Shown here in pieces: positions 42,434 through 51,146 of a stretch of DNA of 64,000 nt. Below the pieces are notes generated by a model. It saw only the letters and a list, made by a program, of their open reading frames with translations, was not told the origin of the DNA and did no database searches. Positions within the stretch are counted from its first letter, which is position 1, and each line of letters opens with the position of its first letter. The position numbers and the translations under genes are program-made. The DNA is from Nostoc mirabile CHAB5784 (GTDB lineage Bacteria; Cyanobacteriota; Cyanobacteriia; Cyanobacteriales; Nostocaceae). The stretch spans positions 46,893 through 110,892 of the forward strand of contig NZ_JAIVFS010000022.1 in assembly GCF_020829645.1 (NCBI RefSeq). The letters run 5' to 3'.

Positions 42434-43477
42434 GTGGGTATTTTTAGGAACTTTCGCACATCATGGGACATGGGTATCGACCTCGGTACCGCTAACACCC
42501 TAGTTTATGTATCTGGTAAAGGTATTGTACTGCAAGAGCCTTCTGTAGTTGCTATCGATGTCAACGAAAAGGTTGCACTAGCAGTAGGAGAAGAAGCCAA
42601 AAAAATGCTCGGTCGCACACCTGGAAATGTGATTGCCCTCCGCCCTTTGCGGGATGGTGTAATTGCTGACTTTGATATCGCCGAGCTGATGCTGAAAAGC
42701 TTTATTGGGCGTGTAAATGAAGGTAGGTCTTTGATTTTACCCCGGATTGTCATTGGTATTCCCAGTGGTGTCACAGGAGTAGAAAGGCGAGCTGTAATGG
42801 ATGCAGCTCATCAAGCAGGAGCAAGAAAAGTTTATTTAATCGATGAACCTGTAGCTGCGGCCATTGGTGCAGGATTACCTGTTGCCGAACCCACTGGCAA
42901 CATGATTATTGATATTGGTGGTGGTACAACAGAAGTTGCGGTGCTGAGTCTTCAGGGTACAGTGATTAGCGAATCAGTACGCATTGCTGGGGATGAACTG
43001 ACTGAATCGATCATTCAGTATATTAAAAAAGTTCATAACTTAGTCATTGGTGAACGTACTGCCGAGGACATCAAGATTCGGATTGGTTCTGCCTATCCTA
43101 CTAATGATGATAATGACGCGATTATGGAAGTCCGAGGTTTACACCTGCTTTCTGGTCTTCCGCGAACTGTAACAATCAAAGGCGCAGAAATCCGTGAAAG
43201 TATGTTGGAACCGCTATCAGTAATTATAGAAGCTGTGAAGCGGACACTAGAACGTACACCTCCAGAACTGGCAGCAGACATTATTGACAGAGGTATTATG
43301 TTAGCTGGTGGTGGTGCTTTGCTCAAAGGCATAGATAGCTTAATTAGCCATGAAACGGGGATTGTGACCCACATTGCCGCCGATCCTCTCTGCTGTGTTG
43401 TGCTGGGAACAGGTCGTGTGTTAGAAAACTTTAAACAGTTGGAACGAGTTGTCACCGAAAGCTCTCGCAATATGTAG
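42434..43477 (+). CDS. mreB: Rod-shape actin homologue MreB
   Basis: 347 residues. Actin-fold nucleotide-binding motifs: MGIDLGTANTLVYV (phosphate 1), NMIIDIGGGTTEVAVLSLQG (phosphate 2), GIMLAGGGALLKGID (adenosine). It starts at GTG 42434, giving MGIFRNFRTSWDMGID. It directs lateral wall growth at the membrane together with MreC and MreD, encoded next on the same strand; in Anabaena it sets cell shape. The end is followed by a long perfect hairpin (43506-43547) before mreC. Confidence 0.95.
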   Translation: MGIFRNFRTSWDMGIDLGTANTLVYVSGKGIVLQEPSVVAIDVNEKVALAVGEEAKKMLGRTPGNVIALRPLRDGVIADFDIAELMLKSFIGRVNEGRSLILPRIVIGIPSGVTGVERRAVMDAAHQAGARKVYLIDEPVAAAIGAGLPVAEPTGNMIIDIGGGTTEVAVLSLQGTVISESVRIAGDELTESIIQYIKKVHNLVIGERTAEDIKIRIGSAYPTNDDNDAIMEVRGLHLLSGLPRTVTIKGAEIRESMLEPLSVIIEAVKRTLERTPPELAADIIDRGIMLAGGGALLKGIDSLISHETGIVTHIAADPLCCVVLGTGRVLENFKQLERVVTESSRNM

Positions 43478-43505
43478 CAAAAATATCAGATTTGAGTTCT
43501 ATCTG

Positions 43506-43547
43506 AGTTCTATTTGGGTTTTATATAAATAGAATCCAAGTAGAACT
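43506..43547 (+). promoter_or_regulatory. 19-bp hairpin between mreB and mreC
   Basis: In plus-strand RNA, the arm at 43506-43524 pairs over all 19 positions with 43529-43547 around an ATAA loop, using three G-U pairs. The minus-strand RNA would have three A-C mismatches instead, so the pairing favours the operon's own transcript. It could be a processing site, stability element or partial terminator; no U-tract follows closely. Confidence 0.65.
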
Positions 43548-43574
43548 TAATTGTTTAAGTATATAAAGGTATAT

Positions 43575-44360
43575 ATGGTTACGATACAACGTTGGTGGGA
43601 TCATAAAGGGTTACAAATCGGGTTGATAGCTCTAGTAGTTGGTAGTGCTTGGATATTGCGACAAACTCAAGGTGCACTGGTGCTTGAGACATACCAGGCA
43701 ATTACCCGTCCGTTAGAGATGTTGCAGTCAGGGCCAACTCCAGAAGAACGTCTTAGAGATGCTCGGATATTAGAATTGCAAACCCGTATAGTAGATTTGG
43801 AAAGTCAAAAGACAAAGCTACAAGATTTATTAGGCTATGTGGAAAAAGAGCCATTGGCATCACGGCCAATTCCAGCACGGGTAGTAGGACGTAGTGCTGA
43901 CCAGTGGTGGCAACAAGTTACCCTGAATCGCGGTGCGAATGCAGGGATTCAGGAAGGCTTCATAGTCAAAGCAGAAGGCGGATTGGTGGGTTTGGTGGAA
44001 AGTGTAACTCCCAATACTAGCCGCGTGTTGTTAATCAGTGATCTTAAGAGTCAAGTGGGTGTATCAGTTAGCCGCACAGCAGCTAAAGGCGTTTTGCGTG
44101 GGGATTCTTCAGCAGAAGCTGTGCTGGAATTTTACGAAAAAGTCCCAAATGTCAAAGTAGGAGATTTAGTTTCCACATCTACTTATAGTCAGAAATTTCC
44201 ATCTGGTTTGGCAGTAGGACGAATCAAGTCGCTGGATTTAAAAAAACTTCCCGCATCAGTAGCGAAAATTGAGCTTTTTCCGCCAATTCGCTCTCTCGAT
44301 TGGGTAGCTGTTTATCCAAAGCTAGAAAACCAAGAGTCGGAAACCCAAAAGTCTAAGTAA
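43575..44360 (+). CDS. mreC: Rod-shape protein MreC
   Basis: 261 residues from ATG 43575; an upstream TTG start at 43551 would lie next to the hairpin and is less likely. One N-terminal membrane span (LQIGLIALVVGSAWIL), a coiled coil (about 60-95, RILELQTRIVDLESQKTKLQ), then the beta-barrel periplasmic domain (RVVGRSADQWWQQVTLNRG, GLVGLVESVTPNTSRVLLIS, GLAVGRIKSL). It couples MreB inside to the wall synthases outside. Second gene of mreBCD. Confidence 0.93.
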   Translation: MVTIQRWWDHKGLQIGLIALVVGSAWILRQTQGALVLETYQAITRPLEMLQSGPTPEERLRDARILELQTRIVDLESQKTKLQDLLGYVEKEPLASRPIPARVVGRSADQWWQQVTLNRGANAGIQEGFIVKAEGGLVGLVESVTPNTSRVLLISDLKSQVGVSVSRTAAKGVLRGDSSAEAVLEFYEKVPNVKVGDLVSTSTYSQKFPSGLAVGRIKSLDLKKLPASVAKIELFPPIRSLDWVAVYPKLENQESETQKSK

Positions 44361-44385
44361 ATTCTTCAAAAAAATCCATAGAAAA

Positions 44386-45003
44386 ATGAAGATTCCTGCA
44401 TTTGGTGGTAGCAGGCCGAAAAAGCCAAAATTGTCAGAGCGAAAATCGAAATTCCGAATCCAGCCACTTTCTCGTTGGCATCCCGGTGTACGTCAGTTGT
44501 TGAGTTGGATAGTGACGGCTAGTTCTGTACTGTTATGTTTACTGTTATTGCCAACGCGCCTGCCGGGTATGGAATTATTAGGAATTGCCCCTAACTGGCT
44601 GTTAATTTGGGTAGTAGCTTGGAGTGTGAAGCGCACGGTGTTTGCCGGAGCATTGGCAGGTATAGTTCTGGGGCTACTTCAAGATTCAATGACATCACCT
44701 AACCCTACTCATGCTCTTAGTTTAGGTATAGTGGGAATTTTAACTAGTCTCCTCCAGAAGCAGCGTTTTATCGAAGAAGATTTTATTTCGATTGCTGTAA
44801 TTGTCTTTGTTATGGCAGTTTTGGCAGAAACTATTTTTGGGTTGCAATTAACTTTGATGGGAAATGAGCGCAAGGTAACAGATATTTGGACATATTACCA
44901 GCGTGTCGCCTTAGCCTCTGCCATTCTTAGTAGTCTGTGGGCACCTGTGGTGTATTATCCGCTAAATCGTTGGTGGCAGGGGATGAAATTGCTGGAACAA
45001 TAG
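44386..45003 (+). CDS. mreD: Rod-shape protein MreD
   Basis: 205 residues. A basic N-terminal tail of about 40 residues is followed by five to six membrane segments (LLSWIVTASSVLLCLLLLPT, WLLIWVVAWSVKRTVFAGAL, FISIAVIVFVMAVLAETIFG). GLLQDSMTSPNPTHALSLGI is the conserved MreD loop. It begins 25 bp after mreC and completes the operon. Start ATG 44386. Confidence 0.9.
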   Translation: MKIPAFGGSRPKKPKLSERKSKFRIQPLSRWHPGVRQLLSWIVTASSVLLCLLLLPTRLPGMELLGIAPNWLLIWVVAWSVKRTVFAGALAGIVLGLLQDSMTSPNPTHALSLGIVGILTSLLQKQRFIEEDFISIAVIVFVMAVLAETIFGLQLTLMGNERKVTDIWTYYQRVALASAILSSLWAPVVYYPLNRWWQGMKLLEQ

Positions 45004-45541
45004 GAAAGGGAGCTAGAAGTTAGGAAGGGGATAGGTTACAGGTGAGAGTAAATGAAATTATCGTCTCTACGCTGTAACCTACATCTTTATAGAATTTGGC
45101 CAATCTCTGGCAATATGGATTCAAGCTACATTCAATCAAACAACACCGTATCATGGTAGTTAGTAGCATCTATGTCTGATGCTTTCTTTTTTGCCTTAAA
45201 AAAATATCAGGTAAATCATCTTCTGATTTCCTGACGGCAGAATATGGAAGCTTTGACTGATTAACCTAGTTGGAGAACGCTGATGTCGAAAGAAAGAAAA
45301 AGTAATAAAGAAGTTAAAAAACCTAAAAAAGATCCCAAAGACAAAAAGGAGAAAAACGACCCAAATAAATAGGACGATTTAGGTAAATAGCTCTAGCTAA
45401 GACCAAGAGTTGCATTTCTTTAAATTGACAATACTTAGCCTACTAGCATTGAATAGGAGAAGTTATTGTCAAAAATTTATTCACCCTTGGTCAAGCCTCA
45501 AAATCTAATAATTTAGGTTAGTGCGTGCGATTGCAACTTAA
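45004..45541. other. Region between mreD and msrB
   Basis: Apart from the tiny lysine-rich gene at 45283-45372, nothing is recognised. No clear mreD terminator is seen. Confidence 0.5.
45283..45372 (+). CDS. 29-residue lysine-rich protein
   Basis: Encodes MSKERKSNKEVKKPKKDPKD followed by KKEKNDPNK and a TAG: almost half lysine, no hydrophobic core. GGAGA lies about 6 nt upstream of ATG 45283. Very similar MSK(D/E)RKSNKE-type tiny proteins are annotated in many bacteria without known function, so this is probably a real gene, too short for most gene callers. RNA or membrane binding is possible from charge, but untested. Confidence 0.6.
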   Translation: MSKERKSNKEVKKPKKDPKDKKEKNDPNK

Positions 45542-46036
45542 TTAGGCAGGCGTAAACTTTAACGAAACACCGTTCATGCAGTAGCGCTTGCCTGTGGGTG
45601 CAGGGCCGTCATCAAAAACATGACCCAGATGACCACCACAGCGACTACAATGCACTTCAGTTCTGGTCATAAACAACGACCGATCTACAGTAACCGCGAT
45701 CGCACCTTCAATCGGGTTAAAGAAGCTAGGCCAGCCAGTACCACTGTTAAATTTAGTATCAGAGGTAAACAGTGGCTGTTCACACGCAGCACAATAATAA
45801 GTACCATTGTCGTATTCTTTATCCAATGGGCTGGTGTGAGGGCGTTCAGTCCCGTGTTTACGCAATACATTAAACTGTTCTGGCGTTAAAATCGTGCGCC
45901 ATTCCTCTTCAGGTTTAGTAATTTCAAATCCACTTTTAGAAGTTGTCATCTCTTCTGGCCCCCATTTGATATACCTTGATAACAATGCTGTGCCGACTAT
46001 TACCGCACTAGCCTGTAAAAAATACCGTTTGTCCAT
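45542..46036 (-). CDS. msrB: Peptide-methionine (R)-S-oxide reductase
   Basis: Reduces the R form of methionine sulfoxide. 164 residues. The catalytic Cys is in RYCMNGVSL near the end. CAAC and CSRC pairs bind structural zinc. GTGWPSFF and GGHLGHVFDDGP are family hallmarks. The first 30 residues (MDKRYFLQASAVIVGTALLS) form a hydrophobic, export-like or anchoring segment, so this copy may act outside the cytoplasm. Start ATG 46036. Confidence 0.94.
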   Translation of the reverse strand: MDKRYFLQASAVIVGTALLSRYIKWGPEEMTTSKSGFEITKPEEEWRTILTPEQFNVLRKHGTERPHTSPLDKEYDNGTYYCAACEQPLFTSDTKFNSGTGWPSFFNPIEGAIAVTVDRSLFMTRTEVHCSRCGGHLGHVFDDGPAPTGKRYCMNGVSLKFTPA

Positions 46037-46288
46037 ATATCTATTATTTTCTATTTTCCGGTTAAGTGGGCAATCAACTCTAGTACGGGATTCCCTACAT
46101 TCAAGTTTCTCTGGCCCGTCAAAGAGGGACAGGTTTTGCGTAGTAAAACTTCCAACTACCGATCAAAAAGACCTATGGAAGCGGAACCCGCTACTGAATT
46201 AGCCATTGTGTATTGATGGCAATCCGCTTTTTTGGTCAATTTAGCAAGTATTTTAGATATAAGGCGTAAAAAAATAAACTGAATCAAA

Positions 46289-46327
46289 GCGATGTCTAAC
46301 GACTTGCCGCAAGGCGTCTACGCTTCT
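46289..46327 (+). repeat. Dispersed repeat supplying the glcE start codon
   Basis: GCGATGTCTAACGAC (46289-46303) is identical to 16495-16509 in non-coding DNA. It continues with CGCAAGGCGTCTACGCTTCT (46308-46327), repeated exactly at 46485-46504 inside glcE. Confidence 0.75.
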
Positions 46328-47722
46328 TATTTTGCATCTATTGTCGGTGAAGAAAATGCTGTTTGCCTTTGGGAAAATATCGAACTAGGGCAGCAAAAAC
46401 TTATCCAACAGGCGATCTCTAAGGAGAAGCCCTTCGGGTTCGCAGTCGCTCATGGGGGAAACCCCCAAGACCGCGCTGGCTCACCGCAAGGCGTCTACGC
46501 TTCTGGAAATTCTCCCAGTTGTATCGTCTATCCCCGCACTCAACAACAGTTAGCCGCAGTCATCGCTACAGCTCACACTAACAACTGGCGTGTCCTCCCC
46601 TGTGGTAGTGGCAGTAAACTTAGCTGGGGCGGTTTAGCTAAGGGCGTTGATGTTGTAGTTAGTACAGAACGCATGAACCAACTGATTGAACACGCTGTTG
46701 GTGATTTGACTGTCACGGTAGAAGCTGGGATGAAGTTCTCTAATTTGCAAGCACTTTTGGCAAAATCGCGGCAATTTCTCGCTCTTGACCCCACAACACC
46801 AGAGTCAGCAACCATTGGCGGTATTGTTGCCACAGGTGATACAGGTTCTCTGCGGCAACGTTATGGTAGTGTGCGCGACCAGCTACTAGGTATTACCTTT
46901 GTACGTGCTGATGGCCAAGTCGCTAAAGCTGGGGGAAGAGTAGTCAAAAATGTTGCCGGATATGACTTGATGAAGTTGCTTACTGGGTCTTATGGCACAT
47001 TAGCCTTTATTAGTCAACTAACTTTCCGCGTGTATCCGCTACCAGAGGCATCGGGGACGGTGGTACTAACGGGTAATGCAGAGGCTGTATCTCAAGCGGC
47101 TGATATCCTTCGAGGTTCGGCGTTAACACCAGTTCAGGCTGATTTGCTATCAACTAAACTGGTTTCCAGCTTAGGTTTGGGCCAAGGACTGGGATTAATT
47201 GCCCGCTTTCAAAGTATTAGTGAGAGTGTTAAGGAACAGTCAAACCGAGTTTTGGAAGTTGGGCAAAAGTTAGGTTTAGATGGGGCAATTTTTGCCGAGG
47301 GTGATGAGGCTAATCTATGGCAGAGATTGCAAGAACGAATCCATACTAGTGCCACAGAATCTGTAATTACTTGCAAAATAGGAGTGTTACCTACTGCTGC
47401 CGTGGAGATTTTAAATCAGGTGGAGTTGGGTTTAATTCATATAAGTAGTGGTTTGGGTTTGTTACAATTAAAGGATAAAAATCAAGTTTTGAAAGTGCGC
47501 GATGAGCTACGCTTTGCTGGGAGCGATGCCTACGGCGGGCTGCGCCTACGCACTCAAGCGAGTAGTGGTTTTTTAACAATTCTGTCAGCACCAGTGGCGG
47601 TTAAAGAACAAATAGATGTTTGGGGTTATACGGGCAATGCTTTGCCGTTGATGCGCCGTATTAAGGAACAGTTTGATAGTAAGAATATTTTAAGTCCTGG
47701 GCGGTTTGTGGGTGGAATTTAG
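46292..47722 (+). CDS. glcE: Glycolate dehydrogenase FAD subunit GlcE, with repeat-derived insertions
   Basis: 476 residues. FAD-binding type-4 oxidase domain: PSCIVYPRTQQQLAAVIATA, VLPCGSGSKLSWGG, VTVEAGMKFSNLQALLAKSR, PESATIGGIVATGDTGSLRQ, GGRVVKNVAGYDLMKLLTGS. With GlcF it oxidises glycolate from photorespiration. Three parts are dispersed repeat rather than gene: the start region (46289-46327, so the ATG itself comes from a repeat), an in-frame insert 46421-46504 (residues about 44-71, including GGNPQDRAGSPQGVYAS), and 47521-47552 near the C-terminus (SDAYGGLRLR). The frame stays open, so the protein is probably still made. glcF follows 63 bp later. Confidence 0.9.
   Translation: MSNDLPQGVYASYFASIVGEENAVCLWENIELGQQKLIQQAISKEKPFGFAVAHGGNPQDRAGSPQGVYASGNSPSCIVYPRTQQQLAAVIATAHTNNWRVLPCGSGSKLSWGGLAKGVDVVVSTERMNQLIEHAVGDLTVTVEAGMKFSNLQALLAKSRQFLALDPTTPESATIGGIVATGDTGSLRQRYGSVRDQLLGITFVRADGQVAKAGGRVVKNVAGYDLMKLLTGSYGTLAFISQLTFRVYPLPEASGTVVLTGNAEAVSQAADILRGSALTPVQADLLSTKLVSSLGLGQGLGLIARFQSISESVKEQSNRVLEVGQKLGLDGAIFAEGDEANLWQRLQERIHTSATESVITCKIGVLPTAAVEILNQVELGLIHISSGLGLLQLKDKNQVLKVRDELRFAGSDAYGGLRLRTQASSGFLTILSAPVAVKEQIDVWGYTGNALPLMRRIKEQFDSKNILSPGRFVGGI
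46421..46504 (+). repeat. In-frame repeat insertion in glcE
   Basis: 84 bp including GAAGCCCTTCGGGTTCGC, the stem GGGGGAAACCCCC and the terminal CGCAAGGCGTCTACGCTTCT. Length is a multiple of three and no stop is created. GlcE proteins normally have no counterpart of these residues (from memory of the family). Confidence 0.65.
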
Positions 47723-47785
47723 TTTTAAGAAAACGAACCGCAGAGACACAGAGAACGCTGAGATAGAGAGGGGAAAGGAAGAAAT

Positions 47786-49141
47786 ATGCAAGTTTCAGAA
47801 AATTCTGTTAATAATACGGCTAGTTTAAAGAATTTGAAGGGGTTTGATGTTAATCATCCGCCTGACCCAAAGTTGATTGATAGTTGTGTACATTGTGGAT
47901 TTTGTCTCTCGACTTGTCCGAGTTATCGGGTGCTGGGTAAGGAGATGGATTCTCCTAGAGGACGCATCTATTTAATGGATGCAATTAATGAGGGTGAGAT
48001 TGCTCTAAATACGGCAACTGTAGAACATTTTGATTCTTGTTTGGGGTGTCTTGCTTGTGTGAGTACTTGTCCTTCTGGTGTGCAGTATGACAAGTTAATT
48101 TCTGCAACTCGTCATCAAGTTGAACGAAATTATCCTCGCAGTTTACCAGACAAGTTATTTCGTCAACTGATATTTTCTTTGTTTCCTTATCCTAACCTTT
48201 TACGGGTTTTATTAGTTCCGTTGTTGGTTTATCAAAAGTTGGGATTTGCTAAATTCTTTCGTGCTACGGGTTTACTCAATAGAATATCGCCCCGTTTGGC
48301 AGCAATGGAATCAATTCTGCCAGAAATTACTCTCAAATCTTTTCAGGATAATTTGCCTACTGTTATTCGCGCCCAAGGTGAGAAGCGCTACCGAGTTGGG
48401 ATGATTTTGGGTTGCGTGCAACGGCTGTTTTTCTCCCCAGTGAATGAAGCAACAGTGCGGGTTTTAACAGCGAATGGTTGTGAAGTTGTGATTCCGAAAT
48501 CTCAAGGTTGTTGTGCAGCGCTTCCCGAACACCAAGGACAAACAGAACAAGCAAAAGCTTTAGCAAGGCAGATGATTGATAGTTTTGCTAAGACTGATGT
48601 CGATTTTGTAATTATCAATGCTGCTGGTTGCGGTCATACTTTGAAAGAATACGGTCACATTTTAGAAAGTGACCCAGAATATCGGGAAAAAGCAAAGGAT
48701 TTTGCAGCTAAAGTTAAAGATGCTCAAGAGTTTTTGGCAACTATTGGGTTAACAGCTAAACTTTCCCCACTGACTGATAAACCCTTGAATTTAGTTTATC
48801 AAGATGCTTGTCATTTATTGCATGGACAAAAGATTAGTGTGCAACCGCGTCAGGTATTGCGGCAAATTCCAGGGGTGAAGTTGAGAGAACCAATAGATGC
48901 GGCTTTATGTTGTGGCAGTGCTGGGGTTTATAATATGCTGCAACCAGAAGTTTCTGAAGAATTAGGTCGGCAAAAAGTGCAGAATTTGTTGAATACTGGT
49001 GCTGAGTTAATTGCTTCTGCTAATCCGGGGTGTACTTTGCAAATTACGAAGCATTTGCAGTTGCAAGGTAAGAAGATTTCAGTTATTCACCCGATGGAGT
49101 TGTTAGATTATTCGATTCGCGGTGAAAAGTTGAAATTGTAG
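47786..49141 (+). CDS. glcF: Glycolate dehydrogenase iron-sulfur subunit GlcF
   Basis: 451 residues. Two 4Fe-4S motifs in the N-terminal part: CVHCGFCLSTCPSY and CLGCLACVSTCPSG. Two CCG-type cysteine-rich domains follow (GCVQRLFFSPVNEATVRVL with QGCCAALPEHQG, then DACHLLHGQK with ALCCGSAGVYN), as in GlcF and heterodisulfide reductase-like subunits. It carries electrons from GlcE to the quinone pool. ATG 47786 is preceded by GGGGAAAGGAAG. Operon with glcE. Confidence 0.93.
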   Translation: MQVSENSVNNTASLKNLKGFDVNHPPDPKLIDSCVHCGFCLSTCPSYRVLGKEMDSPRGRIYLMDAINEGEIALNTATVEHFDSCLGCLACVSTCPSGVQYDKLISATRHQVERNYPRSLPDKLFRQLIFSLFPYPNLLRVLLVPLLVYQKLGFAKFFRATGLLNRISPRLAAMESILPEITLKSFQDNLPTVIRAQGEKRYRVGMILGCVQRLFFSPVNEATVRVLTANGCEVVIPKSQGCCAALPEHQGQTEQAKALARQMIDSFAKTDVDFVIINAAGCGHTLKEYGHILESDPEYREKAKDFAAKVKDAQEFLATIGLTAKLSPLTDKPLNLVYQDACHLLHGQKISVQPRQVLRQIPGVKLREPIDAALCCGSAGVYNMLQPEVSEELGRQKVQNLLNTGAELIASANPGCTLQITKHLQLQGKKISVIHPMELLDYSIRGEKLKL

Positions 49142-49640
49142 ACATTTTTTGTCGGGTAGACATCTTATCATTGATTTTAAAGCAAAGAGTCGAAGCTACG
49201 TTTTTGCTCCCCTCCTCGCTTGGCTACGGTGTACACACAAGTCTTGCCGCAGTTATATCTTTATTAATAAATCTGGCACTGCGTTTCTATCCCGCCTCGG
49301 AATGAATTCCGAGTCTCATAGCTAAAGTCCACTCAAGTGGACTAAATGATTAATTCAGTCCACTTGAGTGGACTTCAGTTATCAGCCCTGAACTTCAGTT
49401 CTGGGCGGGATGTCGGTAAGTGTGACAGTTTCACTCTGACAAAAATGTGGGTAGAGAATTTTTCGACTTGTGTGTACACCGTAGCCTCGCTTGCGGGGTT
49501 GGGTTCTTCTTAATTCTGGTTAATTGAGCAGACATAAATAATCAGTCAATCTAAAAAAGGTCTTTCCGAAATAGCGGCTTTATCGTCTGTATAATCACTG
49601 AAATGAGCAAGAGTGTCAGCCTAATTTCGGGTGATTTGTG
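49142..49640. other. Intergenic, almost filled by a nested element
   Basis: A C-rich repeat (49208-49505) split by a TIR element (49222-49486). About 130 bp remain before the P-loop ATPase gene; no promoter recognised. Confidence 0.6.
49222..49486. mobile_element. 265-bp TIR element inserted in a C-rich repeat, 6-bp target duplication
   Basis: Perfect 22-bp inverted ends: 49222-49243 begins GGCTACGGTGTACACA, and 49465-49486 ends TGTGTACACCGTAGCC. TCGCTT is directly repeated outside (49216-49221 and 49487-49492). Removing element and one TCGCTT restores CCTCCTCGCTTGCGGGG, the core of the C-rich repeat family. Inside, ATCCCGCC and GGCGGGAT enclose hairpins such as AGTCCACT/AGTGGACT. Non-coding. 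Confidence 0.85.
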
Positions 49641-50945
49641 ATGAAACTAGATTTAGTCAGGTTTTTTCAAGCTTGCAACCCCAGTAAAACTCTGGTTGTC
49701 AGCAAACCGGAGGATAGACAATATTATATTGATTTTTCTAAAGTGCGTGGTGCCAAGATTATTGAAGAACTTGGGCGAACTATCACCCGCCTTGCACCAG
49801 AGCAACCTACTTGTCAATTATTTACCGGACATATCGGTTGTGGCAAATCCACTGAATTACTGCGGTTAAAGGCAGAGTTAGAGCAGCAGGGATTTCATGT
49901 GGTTTATTTCGAGTCTAGCCAAAGCCTAGATATGGCTGATATTGATGTTACAGATATTTTACTGGCGGTAGCTCGTGAGGTGAGTCAAAGTCTAGAAGCA
50001 ATAAAAATTAATCTTAAACCAGGATACTTTAAAAATCTATTTACGGAAATTTCAGAGTTTTTGCAAACGCCGCTAGACATTGGGGTTGAGGCTGAATTAT
50101 CTGTAGGTATTGCCAAGATTACCGCCAAAACTAAAGACAGTCCTAAACTTCGCGGACAGTTACGGCAATATCTAGAACCGCGTACCAATGGCATTTTAGA
50201 ATCAATCAACAAAGAATTGCTCAAGCCTGCTAGAGAAAAACTGAAGCAGCAAGGTAAAAAAGGACTGGTGGTAATTATAGATAATCTCGACCGAGTGGAT
50301 AATTCTTTAAAGCCTTCCGGTCATTACCAGCCAGAATATCTCTTTGTTGAACGGGGTGAACAGTTAAACCAGCTAAATTGTCATGTTGTTTATACAATTC
50401 CGTTAGTGTTGATTTTTTCCAACGCTTTAGGCAGGTTAACAAATCGCTTTGGCGCAGACCCCAAGGTTTTACCAATGGTTCCGGTGCAACTACAAGATGG
50501 TTCGCAATTTTCACAAGGAATCACGCTGCTGCAACAGATGGTTATGACCAGGGCTTTTCCTGGTGTTAGTTGGGAACAAAGTCAGAATTTAATTACTGAA
50601 GTTTTTGATAGTCCTGATAGTTTAGAAAGGCTGTGCTTAGTTAGCGGCGGTCATTTGCGTAACTTGTTAATGTTATTATTTCGCTGTCTTCAGCAAGAAG
50701 ACCCACCTTTGTCACAAGAGTGCGTAAATAGAGTGATTAAACAACGCCGCAATGAGCTAACTTTGGCAATTACGCCCGATGAATGGGAATTACTGCGTGA
50801 GGTGGCGCAAGAGAAAAGCTTAAGAGGTCATGAAAGATACGAACTTTTGCTCCGCAGTATGTTTGTATTTGAATACCGGAATGAAGATGGTTCTTGGTTT
50901 GATATCAATCCGATTTTGGCTGAAGCCAAAGAATTTAGGTTATGA
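49641..50945 (+). CDS. P-loop ATPase paired with the nSTAND-WD40 gene
   Basis: 434 residues from ATG 49641 (GTG 49638 is the alternative). Walker A GHIGCGKSTELLRL near residue 76, Walker B LVVIIDNLDRV near 212, and a C-terminal helical or winged-helix-like region (SGGHLRNLLMLLFRCLQQED, AITPDEWELLREVAQ). This resembles the AAA/STAND-type ATPases encoded beside WD40 and TPR giants in Nostoc. No effector or membrane domain is seen. The next same-strand gene (51880) encodes such a giant; the 930 bp between them consist of repeats. Joint function is inferred from the pairing. Confidence 0.75.
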   Translation: MKLDLVRFFQACNPSKTLVVSKPEDRQYYIDFSKVRGAKIIEELGRTITRLAPEQPTCQLFTGHIGCGKSTELLRLKAELEQQGFHVVYFESSQSLDMADIDVTDILLAVAREVSQSLEAIKINLKPGYFKNLFTEISEFLQTPLDIGVEAELSVGIAKITAKTKDSPKLRGQLRQYLEPRTNGILESINKELLKPAREKLKQQGKKGLVVIIDNLDRVDNSLKPSGHYQPEYLFVERGEQLNQLNCHVVYTIPLVLIFSNALGRLTNRFGADPKVLPMVPVQLQDGSQFSQGITLLQQMVMTRAFPGVSWEQSQNLITEVFDSPDSLERLCLVSGGHLRNLLMLLFRCLQQEDPPLSQECVNRVIKQRRNELTLAITPDEWELLREVAQEKSLRGHERYELLLRSMFVFEYRNEDGSWFDINPILAEAKEFRL

Positions 50946-51146
50946 ATCAATGTAGAGACGTAGTAATGCTTATGCTTGTCAACTTAGAGCCAGAGCGAAT
51001 GGAATTCGCGGCTACACAAACAAAGTCCGCCTCCGCGGACTAAAGAAAAATTGAGGGTTTGAAACCCACGGAGGTGGGTTTTGCTTGTGTAGACGAGCCA
51101 GTGTGTTGGGCGGCTCTGCCGACTTGAAGCAACTGGCGTGCGGTTT

